DNA of 64,000 nucleotides from Chitinophaga qingshengii (GCF_014529935.1 NZ_JACVFC010000003.1:434001-498000), one strand, 5' to 3'; positions 24,859 to 34,405 are shown, numbered from the stretch's first letter. A program made the numbers and translations. Notes: generated by a model from the sequence alone, not told the origin.

Positions 24859-26115
24859 ATGATAAATGAGACAGATTTACCGGATGATGAATTGTCTGCC
24901 CTGTTACGGGCGGCAAAACTGACGGTTTATGAAAAACTGGACCAGTTATCAGCCGCAGAAAGAGCAGCACTGATGGAATGGCTGCAACAAAAGGCAGAAC
25001 ACTCCGAATGGCGGGACCAGCTAAACGATAGGGATAGCCTTGCTGCCTTAAATAAAGAATATGCCACCTTTAAAGCGGCGGCGCCGGAAGCACTGCAAAC
25101 CTTTCACCAGCAATACCTGCAGCCGTCTGCAATAACTGAACCTGCGCCGCGTATTCCATTCCTGCGCCGTCCGTGGATACGTTATGCAGCCGCTATACTG
25201 TTACTGATAGCCGGTTCCTGGTACTTCCGGCCGGGTAAACACGCGGCGCCGGCTACACTGGCATCGAAAGAAGTTAAGCCGGTCATGCCGGGCCAGGATG
25301 GCGCCATTCTCACCCTGGCAGATGGTTCTACCATCCTGCTCGACTCTGTTGGCAATGGTATGCTGACCCATCAAAGCGGCGCCGACCTGTCCGTAACGAA
25401 TGGTCAGCTGGAATACAAAACAACCGGCAAAGCCGCTGCGGAAGCAACGTTTAATACATTGACCACCCCCAAAGGCAGGCAGTTCAAAATACTGCTGCCG
25501 GATGGTACTACCGCCTGGCTGAATGCTGCCAGCGCTATCCGTTTCCCCACACAGTTTACGGGCGATACCCGCCGGGTGGACATCAGCGGAGAGGTCTATT
25601 TTGAAGCGGCTACTATGCAAAAACAAGGGAAAATAGTCCCGTTTATCGTCAATGCTGATAACCGGTTTGAGGTAACGGTGCTGGGCACACGCTTTAACGT
25701 AAACGCTTATACGGATGAACCATCCCTGAATACCACGCTGCTGGAAGGGAAGGTAGCAGTTACCATGAACCGGCAAAACGGAAAGCAACGGGTCATACTC
25801 AAACCCGGTGACCAGGCTTCCCTGACCATGCAGGGAGATAGGGTACAGCAGATGGTGGTCAAACCCGGTGATGTGGGAAAAGTAATGGCCTGGAAGAATG
25901 GTGTTTTTGATTTTGAAGATGCCAGAATTGATGAAGTGATGCGCCAGCTGAAAAGATGGTATGATATAGAGGTTAAATATGAATCCGGCGTGCCTGACAT
26001 TGAGTTTGTCGGGAAAATGACGCGGGATATCCCGCTGAGCGGGTTATTAATTGCATTGGAAAAATCGAATGTTCATTTTCGTCTTGAAGGGAGAATACTG
26101 ATTGTCATGCCCTGA
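24859..26115 (+). CDS. FecR family anti-sigma factor
   Basis: 418 residues from the ATG at 24859 (a GTG directly before it is also in frame). A cytoplasmic region of about 95 residues precedes one membrane span (YAAAILLLIAGSWYF). The periplasmic FecR domain has TTPKGRQFKILLPDGTTAWLNA and SGEVYFEA, and a DUF4974-type end follows (FEDARIDEVMRQLKRWYDIEVKY). It should transmit a signal from the SusC receptor to the sigma factor encoded 90 bp upstream. The susC gene follows after a 115-bp gap that holds a bidirectional terminator. Confidence 0.93.
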   Translation: MINETDLPDDELSALLRAAKLTVYEKLDQLSAAERAALMEWLQQKAEHSEWRDQLNDRDSLAALNKEYATFKAAAPEALQTFHQQYLQPSAITEPAPRIPFLRRPWIRYAAAILLLIAGSWYFRPGKHAAPATLASKEVKPVMPGQDGAILTLADGSTILLDSVGNGMLTHQSGADLSVTNGQLEYKTTGKAAAEATFNTLTTPKGRQFKILLPDGTTAWLNAASAIRFPTQFTGDTRRVDISGEVYFEAATMQKQGKIVPFIVNADNRFEVTVLGTRFNVNAYTDEPSLNTTLLEGKVAVTMNRQNGKQRVILKPGDQASLTMQGDRVQQMVVKPGDVGKVMAWKNGVFDFEDARIDEVMRQLKRWYDIEVKYESGVPDIEFVGKMTRDIPLSGLLIALEKSNVHFRLEGRILIVMP

Positions 26116-26122
26116 TACCACT

Positions 26123-26205
26123 AAAATAAAATGCCGGAAACGATTGGCCTCGTTCCCGGCGGTATTTTAGTTGATTTATAAAAGGTCTCGCGAACCGTTT
26201 TTACT
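26123..26205 (-). ncRNA. Predicted antisense RNA to the susC leader (locus 2)
   Basis: A minus-strand -7 box TAATTTTG (26219-26212) and a terminator whose minus-strand tail is ATTTTATTTTAG (26132-26121) predict a transcript of about 80 nt. It is antisense to the leader of the susC that starts at 26231. Position, size and signals match those at the other two sigma-linked loci. Inference only; no expression data. Confidence 0.45.
26133..26160. terminator. Bidirectional hairpin between fecR and susC
   Basis: Stem GCCGGAAACGA/TCGTTCCCGGC (11 bp with one mismatch, 6-nt loop). The T-rich tail is stronger on the minus strand (ATTTTATTTT) than on the plus strand (GGTATTTTAG). It can end an antisense RNA and also reduce read-through from fecR into susC. 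Confidence 0.7.
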
Positions 26206-26211
26206 AACAAC

Positions 26212-26219
26212 CAAAATTA
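26212..26219 (-). promoter_or_regulatory. Antisense -7 box upstream of susC
   Basis: Minus-strand TAATTTTG fits TAnnTTTG and is followed by GTTGTT, as at the locus near 39032 (TAGATTTGGTTTGTT). The -33 region is weak (a T-run). A second minus-strand match, TACTTTTG at 26308-26301, is an alternative. Confidence 0.4.
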
Positions 26220-26230
26220 GCTCACAAGTT

Positions 26231-29200
26231 ATGCAAAAAACTGCTTGTGGTAGCCTGTATTTTCCTGCACGCCAGGGAAGCAGGTTGCCGGCACAAATTT
26301 CAAAAGTAATGAGGCTGCTACCTGTATTTATGATCACGGCGCTCGTTTCCGTGAAAGCGGCTGTTTCTGCCCAATCTGTCACACTTTCAGGCAAAAATAT
26401 CTCCCTAAAAAAAGTGTTTTCGGAAATCGAAAGGCAAACAGGATACGTATTATTCAGCAATAAAGAACTGTTTTCAGGATCGGAGAAAGTCTCCGTTTCC
26501 GTGAAAGCTGCGCCCTTAAACAAAGTACTGGACCTGGTGCTGAAAGACCAGGACCTCGATTATGTGTTGCAGGGAAAAACCATCATCCTGTCGGGAAAGC
26601 CTTCCCATGCTCCTGCTACCGGCCTTTCATCCATTGTGGCGGCTACTGTTATCACAGGCCGGGTCACTGACATGGAAGGGGCTGCACTGCCGGGTGTGAG
26701 CATCCATGTAAAAGAAACCCAAAAAGGACTGGCCACAGCGCCGGATGGTAGTTTTTCGGTGGCTGTCAATGAAGGCAATACACTCCGGTTCTCCTACGTA
26801 GGATTTACCCCCCGTGAGATAATCGTTACCGCCGGTATGCTGAAAGCCGGTCAACCTGCACTGGTGGTTAAGCTCAGCAGGGCGGCCACTAAACTCGATG
26901 AAGTAGCGGTGACCACTATCAATACCGGGTACCAGACTATTTCCCGGGAAAGGATGACGGGCGCTTATTCTTCCCTGCAAACAAAACGGCTGGAAGGTAA
27001 ACTGCAGCCCAACCTGCTCTCCTTACTGGAAGGACAGGCTGCCGGTGTGGCTATTACCAAAGGTGGCAAGGTGGAAGTACGCGGCAGATCTACTTTCCTG
27101 GCCAACGGCGAACCGCTGGTGGTGATCGACGGATTTCCCGCACCAGGAGGACTGGAGTCCGTGAACATCGATAACGTTGAATCCATTACCGTATTAAAAG
27201 ATGCGGTGGCTGCCTCCATCTATGGCGCCCGCTCATCCAACGGGGTGATCGTTATCACCACTAAAACACCTAAGATCGGGAAGCTGCAGGTAGGCTATAA
27301 AGGCAGTATGGGCGTAACGCTTCGTCCCAAATTATCCTACCTCAACCTAAGCAGCGCTGCCGACTACGTGGATGCTGAAATGGCTTATTATAACAGTGAT
27401 GTGCCGTCCATTACCGATGAATATGACGCAAACGGGTTTTATGGACGTGCGACACAGCTGATGATCATGAAAGAACGTGGCCGGCTGTCAGAAGCGGAAA
27501 TGGAAGCGGAACTCGACCAGCTGAGAAAAAACAATACCCAGGGCCAGCTGGAAAAGTATTTATTCAGAAGAAGTTTTACCCAACAACATAACCTTTCTAT
27601 TTCCGCCAGCTCAGATAAATTCTCTACCAATGCGGCGGTACGCTACATCACCAATCAGGGTAACATGAAGGGTGTCAGCAGCGACCGGCTGATCCTGGAT
27701 CTCAAAAACGATTGGAAACCGGTGAAAGGAGTGACCGTGAAGCTGTTGTCCAATATCAACTTTAACAACAGTAAATCACCCATGGAGGCAGCTGATATGC
27801 TGGATTACACCAATTGGAAAATCATGCGGCCCTATTACGATATTGTGGACGAATTTGGTAACCCGCAGAATATCCCGGTGGTGAGGCCCGAACTCAAAGA
27901 GCTCTATGCGGATTATGGAGGACTCAAATCTATGGAGTACAATCCGCTGAATGACCTGGGAATGTCCACCACAAAGAATCAGGCATTCCTGGCAAGATTG
28001 GGCGGTAGTATCTCCGTCAATATTCTGGATGGATTAAGTGGGGAAGTTGGTGGTTCATGGACCAGAGGAAGTGGTATTCTGCGCAACATGCGTGGCGCCA
28101 ACTCATTCTATGTACGGTCACTTTACAATGCGGCTTCTTCCATCTCCAACCCGGGTAAACATTATTTGCCTGAAGGTGCTATATTGAATGAAACCCGTAG
28201 CCAGAGCGAGGCTTATACCTTGAGAGCGCAGGCCAACTACGGCAAAACATTCAATAAGGTACACCGGATTTCAGTGATTGCCGGTAGTGAAATCAATAAA
28301 GACCTGATAGACAATAATGCCGCCCCAAGCAGAGTAGGGTATAACGACCAGTCCGGCACCTTTGCTACTTTCAACTACCTCGACTTCAACAGCTTCGCCT
28401 ATAATACGGATGTGCTGTTCCCCGAAGGCATTGATCCTGTTAGCAATGGGTCCTATTCCTTACGTGATAACCGCTTCCTTTCTCTATATGCCAACGGTTC
28501 CTATGAATATAATAATCGTTTCATCGTGAGCGGTAGTGCGCGTATTGATCAGGGTAATTTGTTCGGTACGAATCCTAAATACAGGTATAAGCCCAACTGG
28601 TCTGTAGGCGGCACCTATAAACTGGGGCAGGAAAAATTCTTTAACGTTTCCTGGATAGATAAACTGGATATACGTGGTTCTTATGGTATCAATGGCAATA
28701 TTTCGCTTACACAGGGACCATTTCTGTTGATAGCACCAGGTGTCTATTCTCCTATCACAGGAGCTATCCCTTACACCATCTCTTCCCTGCCGGATAACAA
28801 CCTGCGCTGGGAGCGTACCATAATCACCAATATCGGAACAGATATCCGCTTGCTGAATGGAAGGCTTAACCTGACTGTCGATTATTACAACAAATTGAGT
28901 AAAGACCTGCTGTCACCGGATTTTATCGATCCTACCTATGGAAGGTTCACGATCACGAGGAATGCAGGTTCCGCCAGGAATACCGGTATTGAGCTTTCAC
29001 TGGAATCAGATGTAGTGAAAACGAATAACTTCGGCTGGAACGTATTTTTTAATGGTAGTTACAATAAGAGCAAGGTATTACAGTTCAATTATGATTATCT
29101 CAACCCCAATATCCTGACCTTCAGCTATTCCAATAACGTACTGGGAAGCAATGGCGGTGCCGTGTTACGGACCGGATATCCGCTCGACGCGATTTTTAGC

Positions 29201-29800
29201 TATCGCTTTGCAGGACTGGATAATACCGGAACGCCGCAGTACTACTCCGAAGAAGGGAAAAAAATCTACGGAAGTGATTTGGCGGTGAAAGACATGGTGT
29301 ATTCCGGAACAGCCAGACCTAAATTTATTCTTAGCCTGACCAATACGTTCACGTATAAACGTTTTGATCTCTCCTTTATGATGATTGCCCAAATGGGAGC
29401 GGTGTTCCGTAGAGATTCCTATAATGGCGATAACATAGATCATAAAGATGTTTCCCTGCGCTGGCGTAAACCTGGCGATGAAGATCACACCGTTTATCCC
29501 AAACTTGCTGCTTTCAGCACAGATGCCTGGTATTTCCCGTATTCCCAGATGATGATCGAGAAGTCCGATTTCCTGAAACTGCGGGACCTCACCCTGTCTT
29601 ACAGACTGGATAACAAATTATGGGGTAACACCGGGCTCAGTAATGCCAGAGTTTATTTCCAGGGCCGCAATCTCTGGCGCTTAACCGCTAATAAGGTAGG
29701 GGTAGATCCTGAAACTATTGAGCAAAGCGTGAACATGAGCATTAAAAGAACACTTCCATTGAGACCTGAGTTCTACCTCGGATTTTCCGTAAACCTGTAA
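26231..29800 (+). CDS. SusC/RagA family TonB-dependent receptor with STN signalling domain
   Basis: 1189 residues from the ATG at 26231; a TTG 60 bp upstream is in frame but less likely. About 26 polar residues precede the signal segment (MRLLPVFMITALVSVKAAVSAQ). The STN domain follows (SLKKVFSEIERQTGYVLFSN), then a carboxypeptidase-regulatory-like domain (GRVTDMEGAALPGVSIHVKETQKG), the plug (NTGYQTISRERMTGAY, VRGRSTFLANGEPLVVIDG) and a 22-strand barrel ending FYLGFSVNL. It imports an unknown ligand with SusD and signals through FecR. Confidence 0.95.
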   Translation: MQKTACGSLYFPARQGSRLPAQISKVMRLLPVFMITALVSVKAAVSAQSVTLSGKNISLKKVFSEIERQTGYVLFSNKELFSGSEKVSVSVKAAPLNKVLDLVLKDQDLDYVLQGKTIILSGKPSHAPATGLSSIVAATVITGRVTDMEGAALPGVSIHVKETQKGLATAPDGSFSVAVNEGNTLRFSYVGFTPREIIVTAGMLKAGQPALVVKLSRAATKLDEVAVTTINTGYQTISRERMTGAYSSLQTKRLEGKLQPNLLSLLEGQAAGVAITKGGKVEVRGRSTFLANGEPLVVIDGFPAPGGLESVNIDNVESITVLKDAVAASIYGARSSNGVIVITTKTPKIGKLQVGYKGSMGVTLRPKLSYLNLSSAADYVDAEMAYYNSDVPSITDEYDANGFYGRATQLMIMKERGRLSEAEMEAELDQLRKNNTQGQLEKYLFRRSFTQQHNLSISASSDKFSTNAAVRYITNQGNMKGVSSDRLILDLKNDWKPVKGVTVKLLSNINFNNSKSPMEAADMLDYTNWKIMRPYYDIVDEFGNPQNIPVVRPELKELYADYGGLKSMEYNPLNDLGMSTTKNQAFLARLGGSISVNILDGLSGEVGGSWTRGSGILRNMRGANSFYVRSLYNAASSISNPGKHYLPEGAILNETRSQSEAYTLRAQANYGKTFNKVHRISVIAGSEINKDLIDNNAAPSRVGYNDQSGTFATFNYLDFNSFAYNTDVLFPEGIDPVSNGSYSLRDNRFLSLYANGSYEYNNRFIVSGSARIDQGNLFGTNPKYRYKPNWSVGGTYKLGQEKFFNVSWIDKLDIRGSYGINGNISLTQGPFLLIAPGVYSPITGAIPYTISSLPDNNLRWERTIITNIGTDIRLLNGRLNLTVDYYNKLSKDLLSPDFIDPTYGRFTITRNAGSARNTGIELSLESDVVKTNNFGWNVFFNGSYNKSKVLQFNYDYLNPNILTFSYSNNVLGSNGGAVLRTGYPLDAIFSYRFAGLDNTGTPQYYSEEGKKIYGSDLAVKDMVYSGTARPKFILSLTNTFTYKRFDLSFMMIAQMGAVFRRDSYNGDNIDHKDVSLRWRKPGDEDHTVYPKLAAFSTDAWYFPYSQMMIEKSDFLKLRDLTLSYRLDNKLWGNTGLSNARVYFQGRNLWRLTANKVGVDPETIEQSVNMSIKRTLPLRPEFYLGFSVNL

Positions 29801-29810
29801 TCCAACTATT

Positions 29811-31331
29811 ATGATCAATCCAAAATATTTTATATTTCTTCCGGCCGTTTTCCTGATGAGTTCCTGTAAACGGTATCTCGATGTAAAACCTAAAGGAAAG
29901 TTGATTCCTTCTTCTGTAACAGATTACGATCACCTGCTGGATGCCACCAGTACAGCGGAGTACAATTTCCTGGATGGTAACAGAGGCTCCATGCTCGCCA
30001 ATCTGGGCGATAACCTGGAAATGACGGAAGGGCAGGCCAAAGTAGGTTTCCTGCTCACCAGCCATCCCAATGTGGAACGTTATTACGCGTATACTTACCG
30101 TCAGCCTTATAAAGATCCCAATAAAGACGATCAGTTCTGGAGTTCCGGTTCACAGGGCATGTATCCCCAGGTGTCTATTTTCAACAACGTTATCGAAGGA
30201 ATTCGTGGTCTCAGTCAGAAAACGCCCGAGGAAGAGGCCTTAGGCCGCATCTCCGTTGCCCAGGCGCTGATAGCCAGGGCGTACTGTTATTTCAATGCGA
30301 ATATGATCTATGGACCGGTATATAAACCCGGTGCAGACAACTCTACCAAAACCATTCCTTATGTAGTGGATGTTGATATCAATAAGCCTATTCCCGATTT
30401 GTCTACCAGTGCTGAAGTGACCAGCCGGGTACTCGGTGAGCTGCATACGGCGCTGCCCGATTTGCCGGCGAAGTCCAGTTGGCCTACACGCGCCGGTAAG
30501 GCTACCGGTCATGCTATGCTGGCGTATTACCATCTCTTTACCCATCAGTATGATAGTGTGGTGTATTATGCCAACCTGGCCTGGACGGCGGCAGGCAGCC
30601 CGGCGAACGTGTTGTACGACTATAATAAATTCAAGCTGGCAGATCCTTCCAGACCGCTTTTCTCTTTGTTTGTGAGTCCCCAGGACGCCTATATGAATAT
30701 GGTGAACAGCCGGGAGATTTTGTTCTACCGGGCTTCTGAGATAGAAGCCGGCGTGGCTGGCAGGCTTTCCTATCCTTCTGCAGAGCTGATAGCCCTGTAT
30801 GATCAGGCTACCGATCTCCGCTTCAGTTTATTCTATCTTAATTCTCCCGGATATAAAACAACACAGGGCGGTGGTTACGACGATGGTATGCGTATCAGTA
30901 ATTATAGTTCCCGGAAAATGAAAATCACAGATGGTTTCTCCTGGCCGGAAGTACTGCTGATGCGTGCGGAAGGCTATGCGAGAACAAACAGGACTGATCT
31001 GGCTATTGCCGATCTCAACACCCTTCGCCAATACCGGTATAAAACCGGTACCCCGCAATTAACGGCCGGTACACCCGATCAGGTGCTCCAATGGGTACTG
31101 GAAGAAAGAAGACGGGAGCTGCCTATCGGTGGTTTCAAAAGATTCCTGGACCTGAAACGGTTTACACTCGATAAAGGTAAGCCCTGGTCCAAATCGCAGA
31201 TCAGTCATAAAATTGGTGGTCAGACTTACACCGGCACCATTGACTCGAAAGATTTTATTGTGCCTATCAGCAACGTGGTACTGAGGTTTAATCCTAACTG
31301 GGGTATTCCGCTGGAAACCCGGTCCTATTAA
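29811..31331 (+). CDS. SusD/RagB family outer-membrane lipoprotein
   Basis: 506 residues. The lipobox LMSSC makes Cys19 the lipidated N-terminus. Family features are SCKRYLDVKPKGKLIPSSVTDYDHLL at the N-terminus, TPR-like helices with AQALIARAYCYFNAN, and the C-terminal SusD block VLLMRAEGYARTNR with LEERRRELPIGGFKRFLDLKR. It forms the lid over the SusC barrel and captures substrate at the cell surface. It starts 10 bp after susC. The ligand is not readable; no glycan-degrading enzyme is nearby. Confidence 0.94.
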   Translation: MINPKYFIFLPAVFLMSSCKRYLDVKPKGKLIPSSVTDYDHLLDATSTAEYNFLDGNRGSMLANLGDNLEMTEGQAKVGFLLTSHPNVERYYAYTYRQPYKDPNKDDQFWSSGSQGMYPQVSIFNNVIEGIRGLSQKTPEEEALGRISVAQALIARAYCYFNANMIYGPVYKPGADNSTKTIPYVVDVDINKPIPDLSTSAEVTSRVLGELHTALPDLPAKSSWPTRAGKATGHAMLAYYHLFTHQYDSVVYYANLAWTAAGSPANVLYDYNKFKLADPSRPLFSLFVSPQDAYMNMVNSREILFYRASEIEAGVAGRLSYPSAELIALYDQATDLRFSLFYLNSPGYKTTQGGGYDDGMRISNYSSRKMKITDGFSWPEVLLMRAEGYARTNRTDLAIADLNTLRQYRYKTGTPQLTAGTPDQVLQWVLEERRRELPIGGFKRFLDLKRFTLDKGKPWSKSQISHKIGGQTYTGTIDSKDFIVPISNVVLRFNPNWGIPLETRSY

Positions 31332-31343
31332 TTGTTTTATTGT

Positions 31344-32459
31344 ATGAAGAAACGAAAGTTATTGTTGGTTTTAATGATGATTGGACTGACCGTTGGCGCG
31401 GCGGCCCAGTCGAAGGTGGTGATCAAAGGCACCGTGAAAGGAGATCTGAAAGGTTATACGAAAGTATATGTGTTTGGCGATGGTTTGCCGGAGGATTCAG
31501 TGGAAATTAAGAACGGTCGTTTTACCCTCAGCATTCCCTGGGTAAAAGATGCGCTGCCCCATTTCTATTCTGAGTATGACTCCAAACTGAGATCCGGTCC
31601 GCCGGCGTTTCCTATGGTGATCGATGCACCAGGGACTATTTATGTCGATGTGGCGGATGTTACCCAGGGGCTTCGTTCCGGTAAGATTCGCGGAAACGCG
31701 TCCGCTATCGCTTTTCAGGCTTTTGAAGAAGGCCGGGAGAAACTGCGCATAGACATGAAAGCGGCGGCAGAAGAACGTTTTAAGAACAACAAATCCAAGG
31801 ACTCTACCTTTAGTATGGTCTTTATGCAGGAAGTACAGCGACGGCTGATACCCTACATCTGTAATTTTGTGGAAACACATGCAGATAGCTATATCGGTGC
31901 GTTTATACTGGGCCGTTACCAGTCTGTTTTGCCGGATGACCTGGAAAGATTGTACAACAAACTGGGACCGCTGCAAAAACGTACTGCTCCTGCGGAGGAA
32001 GTGAGCGCAAGGCTGGCGGGCTTAAAACGCGCTGTGACAGGTTTTGAAGTAATAGATTTTACTTTGAATACACCGGAAGATCAGCCCACCGCTTTCAGCA
32101 GTTTTCGCGGTAAATATCTGTTGGTCGATTTCTGGTCGAGCTGGTGCGGGCCTTGTAAAGCTTCCTTCCCGCATATGAAAGAACTGTATCAGCAATATCG
32201 CGGCGATAAATTCGAGATCCTCGGTATTTCCATTGATGAAGACAAAGCGGCCTGGCTCAATGAGCTGAAGAAACAACAGTTGCCCTGGCCACAGGTACTG
32301 GATACCAAAAAAATATCTGTCAACAGCTTTGCCGTAACTGCCGTTCCTACTGCTTATCTGATTAGTCCGGATGGGAAGATTATGATGAAGCAGGTAGGTT
32401 TTGGTGAAGCGGGAGATGGGGAGATAGAGAAGAAGTTAAAGGAGCTGTTGGGAAAGTAA
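31344..32459 (+). CDS. TlpA-type thioredoxin-like protein with N-terminal DUF4369-like domain
   Basis: 371 residues from the ATG at 31344. A signal peptide (MKKRKLLLVLMMIGLTVGAAAQ) is followed by a beta-sandwich region (VVIKGTVKGDLKGYTKVYVFGDG) of the DUF4369 type, a helical middle, and a thioredoxin domain from about 240 (FRGKYLLVDFWSSWCGPCKASFP). The redox pair is C268/C271 and the cis-Pro is in AVPTAYLISP. It would reduce or isomerise disulfides in the periplasm. It is the last gene of the sigma-fecR-susC-susD operon and is closed by a terminator. Confidence 0.9.
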   Translation: MKKRKLLLVLMMIGLTVGAAAQSKVVIKGTVKGDLKGYTKVYVFGDGLPEDSVEIKNGRFTLSIPWVKDALPHFYSEYDSKLRSGPPAFPMVIDAPGTIYVDVADVTQGLRSGKIRGNASAIAFQAFEEGREKLRIDMKAAAEERFKNNKSKDSTFSMVFMQEVQRRLIPYICNFVETHADSYIGAFILGRYQSVLPDDLERLYNKLGPLQKRTAPAEEVSARLAGLKRAVTGFEVIDFTLNTPEDQPTAFSSFRGKYLLVDFWSSWCGPCKASFPHMKELYQQYRGDKFEILGISIDEDKAAWLNELKKQQLPWPQVLDTKKISVNSFAVTAVPTAYLISPDGKIMMKQVGFGEAGDGEIEKKLKELLGK

Positions 32460-32484
32460 AATGACATATCCTTCCGCCAAAAAG

Positions 32485-32523
32485 AAGCATCAGTCTGTGA
32501 TAGAAGCAGATTGGTGCTTTTTT
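32485..32523 (+). terminator. Operon terminator after the thioredoxin-like gene
   Basis: Stem AAGCATCA/TGGTGCTT (8 bp, one G-T pair) with a 19-nt loop, followed by TTTT and G. It lies 25 bp after the stop codon. Confidence 0.65.
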
Positions 32524-32616
32524 GTTGATAGATGGAATTTATCAGGTATTTGCCGATCTTTTGTAAATAGGCTGTGAAATATTAATTTCAAAGGATAACA
32601 AATTTGTTGAGATACT

Positions 32617-33042
32617 ATGACCGACTTATGGACAGTACAAACAGCCGATATGTTTGTAAAATTCGCTGTCAGTGAGCGATATGTAATTGGCAGTTTGCAT
32701 GAAAATGGCTATTTGTTCCATTTGGATACCCATGAGGTAACTTTTATGAATTGGTTCTATGGAGACCCTACATGCGCTATTATTGGGCAAAACGATCAAT
32801 GGGCAACGATGGGCGGGGCTAATGGACTAACGATTTGGCAACAAGGAGTTACATCTGATATACACATTGAAAATGTTTTCGCTCTTCGGGAATTTGATCC
32901 TGTAACAATACATGTTTTAACGGACCCATGGCGTGAAGAAGCTGCCGTTTGGGAGATTAATCTCGTTACATTCTCCATTCAAAGGTTAAGATCATTTCCT
33001 GATTACTTAAATCAGGAATATACTGATGATGTTAACTGGTAG
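32617..33042 (+). CDS. Hypothetical protein
   Basis: 141 residues, no signal peptide. It is rich in beta strands with Trp/Phe (LFHLDTHEVTFMNWFYGDP, WATMGGANGLTIWQ, EEAAVWEINLVTFSIQRLR), which could be incomplete WD- or Kelch-like blades, but no family is recognised. It is a lone gene between the thioredoxin-like gene and the metallopeptidase and more AT-rich than either. Genes of this look are often immunity proteins or orphans near toxin loci; there is no evidence for that here. Confidence 0.65.
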   Translation: MTDLWTVQTADMFVKFAVSERYVIGSLHENGYLFHLDTHEVTFMNWFYGDPTCAIIGQNDQWATMGGANGLTIWQQGVTSDIHIENVFALREFDPVTIHVLTDPWREEAAVWEINLVTFSIQRLRSFPDYLNQEYTDDVNW

Positions 33043-33466
33043 AAGTGATGTCGGAGAAATTCGGTGTTCTAACACTTTTATCATCAACTTAAAAACCACT
33101 TAAAAAGCAATTAAAATCCGCTTAAAACCAATCTGGAAGATAGTTTACACTACTGCTATTCCACTACTGTTAAAAACAGGTGTGCCCATTTAAAATATTT
33201 TTTTTCGATACAGGAAAGCTGTAATATTGGCAAGCAATCACGATAGAAAACCCAAACGCCGAGCCATAATCTTTAAGCAAATCTGAGTAACCCGCATTTC
33301 CGAATTTTAATACGAATGATGATGAACTTATTTGTATATAAGTAGTCTGAGTTTTCCTATCATCGTAAATACGTATATACTTCAACGTTAGTCGTTCGGT
33401 ACGGCTATAGTAGCACTGTTTTTTCATGCATACACGATAACAATCTAAAACCCAAAATCTTAACCG
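33043..33466. other. Intergenic stretch of 424 bases
   Basis: It holds four 11-bp repeats at 33088-33131. Beyond them, AT-rich sequence runs to the metallopeptidase start. A minus-strand frame from an ATG at 33427 (about 85 codons) is open but has no family likeness, so it was not called. Confidence 0.5.
33088..33131. repeat. Four tandem 11-bp repeats, CTTAAAA type
   Basis: CTTAAAAACCA, CTTAAAAAGCA, ATTAAAATCCG and CTTAAAACCAA follow each other without gaps at 33088, 33099, 33110 and 33121. An 11-bp direct-repeat spacing is typical of OmpR/PhoB-type response-regulator sites, and phased A-tracts also bend DNA. The target gene is unclear, as the next start codon is over 330 bp away. Confidence 0.5.
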
Positions 33467-34291
33467 ATGAAAAATCAAGTATTTATTTTATTGATCTGCC
33501 TGTTGGCAGGGTCACTGATCACTTCATGCCGGAAAGACAACAAACAAGGCAGTACTGACCAGCCCAACATTTCCAACGATGTATTAGCTCAGATCAAGGC
33601 AAAAGGTTTCAGTACCAGGAATGTACACGCCGTAAATGGCGGCTATCTTGTAGAAGGGGATATTTTCCTAAGTTCAAAAGAACTTAGCCAGAGAGCCAAA
33701 GTAAATAAAGTTAGAGTTGCCAAAACGGAACAGTATTCTACGAACAACCTGTTAGCCGGTTTGCCGCGCGTGATCAAGGTGAAGGTCAGCGGTCTGGGCA
33801 GTGCCTTCGTACAGGGCACCAACCTGGCTATTCAACGTTACAATGCATTAGGCCTGCGTATCCGGTTCCAGCGTGTTACCAGCGGTAATGCGGATATCAC
33901 CATCCAGGGTTTTTATGAAGGACCTAGCGGCGGTTACATCACTTTGGGATCATCCGGTTTCCCTACAGATGCCGGCGATCCTTTTAACGAAATACAGATG
34001 AATACCCACCCGGCCGCTTATGGCTCCAATCCGAATGTACAGTATGTTGGTTCCGTAATTCAACATGAAATAGGCCACTGCATTGGTATGCGTCATACCG
34101 ACTATATGGACCGTTCCTATAGCTGCGGCGGTGATCCGGTAGATGAAGGGGATGGTGGTGTTGGCGCTGTGTACCTGCCCGGTACCCCCAGCGATCCTGA
34201 CCCGGATTCCTGGATGCTGGCCTGCTCCAATGGCGGTAACCGCACTTTTAACAGCAATGACATCATTGCATTAAGCTATCTCTATCAATAA
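33467..34291 (+). CDS. Dual-action HEIGH metallopeptidase (M57-like) lipoprotein
   Basis: 274 residues. The signal peptide ends in a lipobox (LITSC), so the protein should be a lipoprotein. The metzincin-type zinc site is H200-E-I-G-H204-xx-G207-xx-H210 (QHEIGHCIGMRH), with the catalytic Glu at 201. The propeptide-like part (residues 35-95) and ADITIQGFYEGPSGGYITLGSSGFP fit Bacteroidota HEIGH peptidases. It would act on proteins at the cell surface or periplasm. It is alone on the plus strand and ends before a double terminator. Confidence 0.88.
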   Translation: MKNQVFILLICLLAGSLITSCRKDNKQGSTDQPNISNDVLAQIKAKGFSTRNVHAVNGGYLVEGDIFLSSKELSQRAKVNKVRVAKTEQYSTNNLLAGLPRVIKVKVSGLGSAFVQGTNLAIQRYNALGLRIRFQRVTSGNADITIQGFYEGPSGGYITLGSSGFPTDAGDPFNEIQMNTHPAAYGSNPNVQYVGSVIQHEIGHCIGMRHTDYMDRSYSCGGDPVDEGDGGVGAVYLPGTPSDPDPDSWMLACSNGGNRTFNSNDIIALSYLYQ

Positions 34292-34320
34292 GCCGTCACT
34301 GGCTGTATATGCATGAAAAA

Positions 34321-34362
34321 AGAAAGAGGCCATCTCATTTATTTTTGAGATGTCCTCTTTCT
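34321..34362. terminator. Bidirectional terminator 1
   Basis: AGAAAGAGG/CCTCTTTCT with an inner ATCTCA/TGAGAT and a T-rich loop. It lies between the convergent metallopeptidase and lipoprotein genes. Confidence 0.75.
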
Positions 34363-34397
34363 AATAGCCGTTAATCAACCAGTTAACGGCTATTTTA
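34363..34397. terminator. Bidirectional terminator 2
   Basis: Perfect 12-bp stem AATAGCCGTTAA/TTAACGGCTATT with an 8-nt loop and a TTATTG tail, immediately after terminator 1. Both ends of the pair of convergent genes are thus well closed. Confidence 0.8.
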
Positions 34398-34405
34398 TTG
34401 TCTGA

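Noticed and set aside
33170..33427. Minus-strand frame of about 85 codons upstream of the metallopeptidase
   Set aside because: No signal, no family resemblance and no promoter box; it could be real but cannot be supported.
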